Assembly: GCF_902497555.1 (NCBI RefSeq)
Contig: NZ_CABVGP010000001.1
Location: 3,204,501-3,268,500, forward strand
Reading direction: 5' to 3'
From: Amycolatopsis camponoti
GTDB taxonomy: Bacteria > Actinomycetota > Actinomycetes > Mycobacteriales > Pseudonocardiaceae
Length of the DNA stretch: 64,000 bases
Positions within the stretch are counted from its first letter, which is position 1. Each line of letters begins with the position of its first letter. Both the position numbers and the translations under genes were made by a program. A model generated the notes under the pieces. It was not told the DNA's origin and did no database searches. It saw nothing but the letters and a program-made list of their open reading frames with translations. This document shows, piece by piece, positions 58,072 to 64,000 of the stretch.

Positions 58072-58097
58072 TTGCAACGTGGCATGCCACGTTGCAA
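58072..58097. promoter_or_regulatory. LacI operator, 26-bp perfect palindrome
   Basis: TTGCAACGTGGCA mirrored by TGCCACGTTGCAA. It is centred between the lacI start and the dioxygenase RBS (CGGAGG), so repression can act both ways. Longer and more perfect than most LacI sites. Confidence 0.88.
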
Positions 58098-58138
58098 ACT
58101 GAAGTCGCCACGCCGTCGTGACCCCTCGGAGGTGCCCA

Positions 58139-58978
58139 ATGACCACTGACCTGACCACACCGCTGCCCGCCGCCGAAGTCGAGTCCCTGACCGGCCGGCT
58201 GCACGAGGACGGCATCATCGGCCTGCCCGGCGCGTTCCCGCGCGACTGGGTGCACCGGCTCGGCGAAGACATCGACGCGGCGTTCGCCGAGGCCCGCGCC
58301 CGGCCCGGCGGCGCCGTCGGCCGCGGCCCGAACCGCTACTACGTCGAGATCCACCCGGAGCAGCTGCGCGGGTTCGCCGACCTGGCCGGGCACCCGTGGA
58401 TCACCGCGGTGGCCGAGGCCGTGCTGGGGCCGGAGTACCGGATCGTCGAGGTCGGGTTCGACGTCCCGCTCGCCGGCGCGGTCGACCAGCCGTGGCACCG
58501 CGACTTCCCGATGCCCGAGGAGACGGCCCGCCACCGCAGGCTGAACTCGCTCGCCGTTAACGTCACCGCCGTCGACACCGAGCCGGACATGGGCCCGTTC
58601 GAGATCGCGCCCGGCACCCACTGGGACGACGGCAGTGCGTTCGAGCACGGCATGTTCCCGCCGCGTTCGGCCTACCCGCGCTACCGCTCGCTGGCGGCGC
58701 GCAAGTTCCCGCGGATGGGGGACATCTCGATCCGCTCGGCGCTGACCGTCCACCGCGGTACCGCGAACCACTCGGCGAAGTCCCGGCCGGTGCTGGTGCT
58801 GGGCCTCGACGCGCCGGGGGCGGGCAACGACGAACGCCACGACACCGCGGTGACGCACGACTTCTGGGCGTCCCTGCCGGAGTCCGTGCGCGCCCACCTG
58901 CACTGCCCGATCGTCGACGCGCTGGAGCCGATCACCCAGAAGCACACCATCGAGGGGCTGGTGATGGGTGAATCCTGA
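58139..58978 (+). CDS. phytanoyl-CoA dioxygenase-family oxygenase
   Basis: 279 aa from ATG MTTDLTTPL with RBS CGGAGG. Fe(II)/2-oxoglutarate motif: HRDFPMPEE supplies HxD and VHRG (TVHRGTANHSAKSR) the distal His and a 2OG-binding Arg follows. These enzymes hydroxylate fatty acyl-CoAs, sugars or natural products. The LacI partner suggests a carbohydrate-linked substrate rather than phytanoyl-CoA. Regulation through the 26-bp operator. Confidence 0.88.
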   Translation: MTTDLTTPLPAAEVESLTGRLHEDGIIGLPGAFPRDWVHRLGEDIDAAFAEARARPGGAVGRGPNRYYVEIHPEQLRGFADLAGHPWITAVAEAVLGPEYRIVEVGFDVPLAGAVDQPWHRDFPMPEETARHRRLNSLAVNVTAVDTEPDMGPFEIAPGTHWDDGSAFEHGMFPPRSAYPRYRSLAARKFPRMGDISIRSALTVHRGTANHSAKSRPVLVLGLDAPGAGNDERHDTAVTHDFWASLPESVRAHLHCPIVDALEPITQKHTIEGLVMGES

Positions 58979-59019
58979 ACCCGATGTTTGCCGTGGCCGG
59001 TGCGCGGCAACACTTCGGC

Positions 59020-59160
59020 ATGACTGACGCAGGGATCACCGAAATGTCGGGCCGGGCCGGGGTCGTCGCGGGACTGCGGCGAGTGCTGCTGGCGTTCGGG
59101 GTCGGCGGCGCGCTCGCGTGCCTCGCCTGGATGGCGTTGTGGCTCGCGATGCACGTTTAG
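59020..59160 (+). CDS. 46-aa single-TM small protein
   Basis: ATG MTDAGITEMSGRAGVVAGL... with a hydrophobic helix VLLAFGVGGALACLAWMALWLA near the C-terminus and stop TAG at 59158. Weak RBS. A TTGCCG/CGGCAA inverted repeat precedes it (58988-59010). It may be a small membrane protein or a chance frame. Confidence 0.42.
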   Translation: MTDAGITEMSGRAGVVAGLRRVLLAFGVGGALACLAWMALWLAMHV

Positions 59161-59163
59161 GAG

Positions 59164-59556
59164 CTAGAACTCGTCCGACTGGGTCAGCTGGTGCTCGAGC
59201 GAGTCGGCCCGCGCGACGACCGCCTTGAGCGGGCGCTCGAACTCGTGCTCGATGCTGAGGTCCTCCAGCGGCACGGTGTGCTTCAGCAGCGCCACGCCGT
59301 CCACCACGGCCGCGCCGCCGACAGCCGACGAGCCGGCCAGCTCGAGCAGGCTCCGCAGGTCGATCTTGTCGGCCCAGCCGACCGGTGACGAGATCTCGAT
59401 CCACGCGCCGTCGTGCAGTTCCTCCACGTGGTGCACGGTCACCTGCTGCGTCCGGCCGTCCGGACCCTCCAGGCGGAACCGGAGCCAGCCGTCGGTGTCC
59501 TCCAGGACCTCGTACCGCGTCCGGACAAAGTTGATCACATCGGTCCAGGTGGTCAC
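59164..59556 (-). CDS. hypothetical YbjN/chaperone-like small protein
   Basis: 130 aa, alternating strands and helices: WTDVINFVRTRYEVLEDTDGWLRFRLEGPDGRTQQVTVHH, WIEISSPVGWADK and LLELAGSSAVGGAAVVDGVALLKHTVPLEDL. The overall order resembles YbjN/type III chaperone-like folds, but no signature residue confirms this. Upstream of ligA by 57 bp on the same strand; possibly unrelated. Confidence 0.6.
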   Translation of the reverse strand: MTTWTDVINFVRTRYEVLEDTDGWLRFRLEGPDGRTQQVTVHHVEELHDGAWIEISSPVGWADKIDLRSLLELAGSSAVGGAAVVDGVALLKHTVPLEDLSIEHEFERPLKAVVARADSLEHQLTQSDEF

Positions 59557-59613
59557 CCGCTCCGCCTCTCCCTCGGGCCTGCTGCGCGTCGCAGCATCTC
59601 ACGAGCCCCCGCG

Positions 59614-61605
59614 TCAGATGATTCCGGCTTCGATCAGCTGCGGCCAGATTTCACTCTGGTCGGCGACGGTCACGCCGTGCTTCTCCGCCTTGGTGAGCTT
59701 GGCGGCGCCGACGTCGGCGCCGGTGATGAGCAGGTCCGTGCTCGCCGAGACCGAGGACGCGATGGTCGCGCCGGCCTTCTCGCAGAGCCGCTGGAACGTC
59801 GGCCGGGGGACCTTCTCGCCCGAGCGCGGGTCGCTGATCGAGCCGGTGACCACGACCGTCTTGCCGGCCAGCGGAGCGCCGGCCGCGACGACCGGCGGGA
59901 GATCCTCCTCGCGGACGTCCAAGGACACGCCCCGCTCCCGCAGCCGTTCCAGCTCGGGCCGCAGCCGCGTGAGGTGCTCGATCAGCGACGCGGCGACCTT
60001 CGGCCCGATGTCCTCGACGGCGACGAGCCCGTCGACGCCCGCCGCGACGACGTCTTCCAGTGAGCCGAAGCCCGCCCGGCACAGGCGGGCGGCGGTGCCT
60101 TCGGACGCCATCGGGATGGCGAGCCCGATCAGCGCCCGGCGCAGCCCGACCGACCGGCTCCCGTCGATCGACTCGATCATCCGCGTGGCCGAGACCTCGC
60201 CGATGCGGTCGAACTCCAGCAGCCGTTCCTTGGTCAGCGCGTAGAAGTCCGAGGGGTGCTCGAGGTCGCCGGATTCGGCCAGCCGTTCGATCCAGACGCC
60301 GCCGATGGCGTCGACGTCCGCCGCGGCCCGCGACGCCCAGTGGATCAGCCGCCGCACGGTTTGGGCGGGACAGGCGACGTTGGTGCAGAACAGTTCCCGG
60401 CTGTTGCCCTGCTCGGTCAGCGGCTGCCCGCACGACGGGCACTCGCTCGGCGGGACGATCTCCCGCTCGTCGCCGGTGCGTTTCGACGCGTCGAGCACGC
60501 CGGCCACGAACGGGATGACGTCCCCGGCCCGGCGGACCAGGACGGTGTCGCCGATCTTGATGCCGCGGGCCTTGATCACCTCCTGGTTGGCCAGCGTGGC
60601 GCGGGTGACGGTGGTGCCGCCGACGAACACGGGTTCCAGCCAGGCGACGGGGGCGATCTTGCCGGTCTTGCCGACGTCCCAGACGACGTCGGCCAGGACG
60701 GTGGTCTTCTCCTCGGCGGCGAACTTGAAGGCGAGCGCCCCGCGCGGCGAGCTCGACCGGGTCCCGGCGGCGGCGTAGGCGGTGCGGTCGGCGAGCCGCA
60801 GGACGGCGCCGTCGAGGTCGTAGTCCAGGTCGTTGCGCTGCCGTTCGATCTCGCCGATCACTTCTTGCGCTTTCGCCGCGTCGCCGCACCGCCGCATGTC
60901 GGCGGCGGTGAAACCGAGCGTGTTCAGGGCGCTGCCGAGGTCGGTTTCGGCGTTGTCGGGATCGGTGTCGAGGTCGAAGGCGAAGAACCGCAGCCGCCGT
61001 TCGGCGACGGTGGCCGGATCCTTGGCCCGCAGCGTGCCGGCGGCGGCGTTGCGCGGGTTGATCAGCGGCTTGTCGGGGTGCGCGGCGTTGTAGGCGGCGA
61101 AGGTCGAGCGCAGCATGACGGCCTCACCCCGCACCTCGACCCGGCCGGGGGCGTTCACCCGGTCCGGGATGCCGTCGGTGAGGGCTTTCACCAGCCTGGT
61201 GACATCGTCACCGGTGGTTCCATCGCCCCGGGTGACGGCTCTCCGCAGCCGACCGTCTTCGTAGACGACGGCGAGCGACAGACCGTCCAGTTTGGGCATG
61301 ACGACGACCGGCTGGCCCGGGAAGCGCGCGAAGAAGGCCTCGACCTGCTCGGGTTTCGTGGCTTTCTCGAGAGAGAGCATGGGCCGCGAGTGCCGGATCG
61401 GGGCGTGCAGCACCGCCGGAGCGCCCACCTGGTCGAGGGGGTTCGGGTCCGGGGTCAAGTCCGGGTGGGCTTCGATGAGCGCCCGTAGTTCGTCTTCGAC
61501 AGCGTCGTACTCGGCGTCCGCCACCAACGGCGAACCCCGGTAGTACGCGTCGCGGAGGACCACGATGCGGTCGGCCAGTTCCTGTATGCGCTCCCGAGCT
61601 TCCAC
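59614..61605 (-). CDS. ligA: NAD+-dependent DNA ligase
   Basis: About 663 aa from GTG at 61605 (VEARERIQELAD); the start is not certain because no SD precedes it. Domains: Ia; adenylation with active-site K105 in MPKLDG; OB fold; C4 zinc finger CPSCGQPL...CTNVACPAQ; helix-hairpin-helix repeats (~EFDRIGEVSATRMIESI, AVEDIGPKVAASLIEHL); and a C-terminal BRCT (GKTVVVTGSISDPRSGEKVPRPTFQRL). Length is a little below the 670-730 typical of LigA, and the locus lacks usual partners, so this could be a second ligase copy. Confidence 0.9.
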   Translation of the reverse strand: MEARERIQELADRIVVLRDAYYRGSPLVADAEYDAVEDELRALIEAHPDLTPDPNPLDQVGAPAVLHAPIRHSRPMLSLEKATKPEQVEAFFARFPGQPVVVMPKLDGLSLAVVYEDGRLRRAVTRGDGTTGDDVTRLVKALTDGIPDRVNAPGRVEVRGEAVMLRSTFAAYNAAHPDKPLINPRNAAAGTLRAKDPATVAERRLRFFAFDLDTDPDNAETDLGSALNTLGFTAADMRRCGDAAKAQEVIGEIERQRNDLDYDLDGAVLRLADRTAYAAAGTRSSSPRGALAFKFAAEEKTTVLADVVWDVGKTGKIAPVAWLEPVFVGGTTVTRATLANQEVIKARGIKIGDTVLVRRAGDVIPFVAGVLDASKRTGDEREIVPPSECPSCGQPLTEQGNSRELFCTNVACPAQTVRRLIHWASRAAADVDAIGGVWIERLAESGDLEHPSDFYALTKERLLEFDRIGEVSATRMIESIDGSRSVGLRRALIGLAIPMASEGTAARLCRAGFGSLEDVVAAGVDGLVAVEDIGPKVAASLIEHLTRLRPELERLRERGVSLDVREEDLPPVVAAGAPLAGKTVVVTGSISDPRSGEKVPRPTFQRLCEKAGATIASSVSASTDLLITGADVGAAKLTKAEKHGVTVADQSEIWPQLIEAGII

Positions 61606-61767
61606 GGGGAGGAGATTACCGGGCGGGTCCGACAGTTTCGGTGCGTCGGGGTCGCTCGTCGGGGCGGTTTCCCCGAGGCGGCTCGGCTGGGGCGGTTGCC
61701 TGCCGCTCGGGTCCTGCCGACTGCGGGTTCCACCTGATCGAGTGATGAACAGGTGTGCGACCGTCGG

Positions 61768-61773
61768 TAATCT
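61768..61773 (+). promoter_or_regulatory. -10 element giving a leaderless transcript
   Basis: TAATCT ends seven bases before the GTG of the HNH gene, so transcription should begin at the start codon. TGAACA (61746-61751) is a possible -35, 16 bp upstream. Confidence 0.55.
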
Positions 61774-61779
61774 TGGTTT

Positions 61780-63051
61780 GTGGACAGCGAAGCGGTGTGG
61801 CGTGCGGATGCGGTGGCTTTGGCCGACCGTATCTCCGCTCTGCTCACTGTTGTGCGGTCCGCTGAGGCGGAGATCGGTTCGCTGCTGGCGGAGATCGAGT
61901 CGCGCGGGGTTGTGGAGCTGTTCGGATATCGTTCTGTGGCGCGGCTTTTCGAGCATCTGGCCGATGTGCCCAAGGCTGCGGCCGAGGCTGTGGTGAAGCG
62001 TGCTCGGGCTCTCACCTCCGGTCGCACTCTCGACGGCGTTCCCGCTGTCGCTCCCGCCACCGGGGTTGCTGCTTTGGCTGGCCGGTTGAGCACCCCGATG
62101 ATCGACACGATCGTCGGGGTGATGACGCAAGTCCCACTCGAACACCGCGCCGACGCTGAGCAGCATCTGCTGTCCTTCGCCTCCGATGCTGGGCACAAGC
62201 AGGTCGCCGCGTTGGGTGCGCGGATCCTGGCCCACCTCGACCCCGACGGCGCCGAACCTGACACCACGGAACCGGCCATGCCGAGCCGCGAACTTTCTTT
62301 GCGCCGCAAAAGAACCGGGACGTGGGAGCTTCAGGGCCGTTTCGACGACGAGACCGGCAGCCGGGCCAGTGCCTTGCTGGATTCTCTCGCGCAACGTCGT
62401 AGCGGTGAGGAAGGCGCGGACTTGCGTTCGCCGCAGGAACGTTACGGCGACGCCTTCTCCGACGCGATCGACTTGGCGTTGAGCTGTCCGGAGTTGCCGA
62501 TGCAGGCCGGGGAGCGAGCGCACGTGATGGTCACGGTGTCGTTGGAGGACTTGAAGTCCAACCTCGGCCAAGCGATCCTCGGCGACACCGGAACCCGACC
62601 CCAGGCTCGCACCGGTCGAGCCACCCTCGGCGATCTTGGCACGATCTCCGCGGCCGAGGCCCGGATCCACGCCTGCGACTGCCTGCTCATCCCCGCCGTC
62701 CTGGGAGCGAAGAGCGAACCTCTCGACCTCGGCCGCCAGCGCCGCCTGGTCCCGCCGGGAATCCGCCGCGCGCTCTACATGCGCGACCGCGGCTGCGCGT
62801 TCCCGGGTTGTCACCGTCCACCTCGGCACTGCCAAGGTCACCACATCCGGCATTGGGCTGATGGTGGCCCGACCGAGCTGGGCAACCTGGTCCTGATGTG
62901 CGCCCACCACCACCGGCTGCTGCACCGTTCCGGTTGGCAGGTCCGCATCGCCACCGACGGCCTACCCGAGTTCTTGCCACCGGTGTTCCTGGACAAACGC
63001 CGAAAACCCAGGCGCAACAACCTTCATCAACCCTTACCGTTCGCAGCCTGA
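61780..63051 (+). CDS. DUF222/HNH endonuclease (13E12-repeat family)
   Basis: 423 aa. The N-terminal DUF222 helical region (WRADAVALADRISALLTVVRSAEAEIG, then SPQERYGDAFSDAIDLAL) is followed by an HNH domain: CAFPGCHRPPRHCQGHHIRHWADGGPTELGNLVLMCAHHHRLLH with the zinc cysteines and catalytic His. These multi-copy genes of actinomycetes behave as mobile-like elements. Codons end in T more often than in neighbours (e.g. GCT, GTT, CGT), a sign of different ancestry. Probably leaderless. Confidence 0.9.
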   Translation: MDSEAVWRADAVALADRISALLTVVRSAEAEIGSLLAEIESRGVVELFGYRSVARLFEHLADVPKAAAEAVVKRARALTSGRTLDGVPAVAPATGVAALAGRLSTPMIDTIVGVMTQVPLEHRADAEQHLLSFASDAGHKQVAALGARILAHLDPDGAEPDTTEPAMPSRELSLRRKRTGTWELQGRFDDETGSRASALLDSLAQRRSGEEGADLRSPQERYGDAFSDAIDLALSCPELPMQAGERAHVMVTVSLEDLKSNLGQAILGDTGTRPQARTGRATLGDLGTISAAEARIHACDCLLIPAVLGAKSEPLDLGRQRRLVPPGIRRALYMRDRGCAFPGCHRPPRHCQGHHIRHWADGGPTELGNLVLMCAHHHRLLHRSGWQVRIATDGLPEFLPPVFLDKRRKPRRNNLHQPLPFAA

Positions 63052-63065
63052 ACACGACATGGGAA

Positions 63066-63092
63066 AGGCCCGCAGCCACCGGCTGCGGGCCT
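63066..63092. terminator. intrinsic-type terminator after the HNH gene
   Basis: AGGCCCGCAGCC and GGCTGCGGGCCT (perfect 12-bp stem) around ACC, 15 bases after the stop. Also serves the convergent gene ending at 63160. Confidence 0.9.
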
Positions 63093-63159
63093 ACACCCAC
63101 GCCCTGAAGCGGCCGAGCGGTGCCCCCGGCACCCGCCAAAACCCCACCGACAAACAACC

Positions 63160-64000
63160 TCACCCGTCGCCGAACTGCTCGCCGATCTCCTCGATCTCCG
63201 GCAACCCGACCAGCCCCGCGAAGTCCGTCAACCCCGGCAGCTCGCGAACGGCCTCGACCGGTGTCCCGTCGCGCGCGATCCGGCCCAGCACCGTCCGCAT
63301 CGCCTCGGTCGCCGCCAGCAGGGTCGAGATCGGACAGATCACCAACCGGAACCCCAGCTCGCGCAACCGCTCGCGCCCCAGCGGCGGGGTCTTGCCGCCC
63401 TCGGCCCAGTTGAACAGCAACGGCGTGTCGGCGAACGTCGACGCCACCCGCTCGATCTCGGCTTCGGACTGCAACGCCTCGACGAACACCATGTCCGCCC
63501 CAGCGTCCCGGTAGCGGCGCGCCCGGTCGATCGCCGCGTCGATACCCTCCACCGCGCGGGCGTCCGTGCGCGCGATCAGCAGGAAGTCCGGGTCGGACCG
63601 GGCTGCGACCGCGGCGCGGACCCGGTCGACCATCGTCGCGGCCGGGACCACGCGCTTGCCCTCGAGGTGACCACAGCGCTTCGGGGCCACCTGGTCCTCC
63701 AGGTGGATCGCCGCGACGCCGGCCGCTTCGTACTCCTTGACCGTGCGGATCACGTTGAGCGCGTTGCCGTAGCCGGTGTCCGCGTCGGCGATCACCGGGA
63801 CCTCCACCGCCGACCGGATGCGGCTCGCCGCCTGGACCATCTCCGTCATCGTCAGCAGGCCGACGTCGGGACGGCCCAGCAGCGACGCCGTCGTGCCGAA
63901 ACCGGTCATGTACACCGCTGGGAATCCGGCCGCCTCGACCAGCCGGGCGCTCAGCGCGTCGTACGCTCCCGGGGCGATGACCATGCCTTCGGCCAGCAGC
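63160..64000 (-). CDS. isocitrate lyase/PEP mutase-family enzyme (5' end cut by window)
   Basis: At least 280 aa; the frame stays open to the edge and reads LLAEG before MVIAPGAYDALSARLVEAAGF, which matches the start of the family's first helix, so the true start is outside. TIM-barrel motifs: PVIADADTGYGN (metal), HLEDQ and KRCGHLEGK with the catalytic Cys, then FVEALQSEAEIERV. Candidate activities are 2-methylisocitrate lyase, carboxyvinyl-carboxyphosphonate mutase or oxaloacetate decarboxylase; the KRCGH motif favours a lyase. Confidence 0.88.
   Translation of the reverse strand, partial: LLAEGMVIAPGAYDALSARLVEAAGFPAVYMTGFGTTASLLGRPDVGLLTMTEMVQAASRIRSAVEVPVIADADTGYGNALNVIRTVKEYEAAGVAAIHLEDQVAPKRCGHLEGKRVVPAATMVDRVRAAVAARSDPDFLLIARTDARAVEGIDAAIDRARRYRDAGADMVFVEALQSEAEIERVASTFADTPLLFNWAEGGKTPPLGRERLRELGFRLVICPISTLLAATEAMRTVLGRIARDGTPVEAVRELPGLTDFAGLVGLPEIEEIGEQFGDG

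Noticed and set aside
59614..62925. 1103-codon open frame on the minus strand
   Set aside because: Only the part up to 61605 is DNA ligase; the rest is antisense to the HNH gene and has no family features.
1..64000. tRNA, rRNA, CRISPR, prophage or biosynthetic gene cluster
   Set aside because: No T-loop consensus, rRNA segments, regularly spaced repeats, phage structural genes or PKS/NRPS motifs were seen.

Overview
The window is about 72% G+C, with GTG starts, leaderless genes, overlapping GTGA/ATGA junctions and very many TetR, MarR and HxlR regulators. This fits a large-genome actinomycete, most likely a Pseudonocardiales member such as Amycolatopsis (inferred from gene style, not proven). 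It reads as ordinary accessory or secondary chromosome: no rRNA, tRNA, CRISPR array, prophage or biosynthetic gene cluster was found.

Layout. 0-10 kb: a MEDS/ATPase sensor, an LspA-like signal peptidase, a tandem GNAT, a TetR circuit with matching operators on both sides, a CotH-like kinase, and a TetR/FAD-monooxygenase pair with tandem operators. 10-20 kb: MarR/DUF6069, a vanadium haloperoxidase-like secreted enzyme divergent from an ECF-type sigma factor coupled to a membrane Rieske protein, SDR/TetR/epimerase with three operators, TetR/bicupin, and HxlR/MFS with paired operators. 19.7-26 kb: an F420-reductase-like gene with two luciferase-like oxidoreductases under a MarR, then an acyl-CoA dehydrogenase and TetR operon divergent from a latex-clearing protein (Lcp) with all key active-site residues. 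26-31 kb: RpiR-MFS divergent from an aromatic ammonia-lyase homologue with an altered MIO triad, then a TerC-lipoprotein operon behind a yybP-ykoY (Mn2+) riboswitch. 31-41 kb: kup, an IS481-family element sitting exactly in the shared CTAG stop codons of kup and a histidine kinase, and a five-gene ABC-permease-membrane protein-OmpR regulator-kinase operon with 10-11 bp direct repeats in its promoter region. 41-54 kb: small enzymes, an enolase-superfamily gene with an iron alcohol dehydrogenase, a large LuxR/ATPase regulator coupled to an amidohydrolase, and a secreted tripeptidyl-peptidase-like hydrolase. 54-64 kb: RDD protein, NarL two-component system, LacI/phytanoyl-CoA hydroxylase pair with a 26-bp perfect operator, NAD-dependent DNA ligase, a DUF222/HNH (13E12-type) gene and a truncated PEP mutase/isocitrate lyase-family gene.

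The recurring theme is compact divergent regulator-target pairs whose operators can be read directly from the DNA. The best-supported notable items are the Mn2+ riboswitch with a mutually exclusive RBS-sequestering hairpin, the IS481 insertion that preserves three stop codons, the Lcp locus beside an isovaleryl-CoA-dehydrogenase-type enzyme, the lyase lacking the Ala-Ser-Gly triad, and the sigma/Rieske pair that could be a redox-controlled sigma switch.
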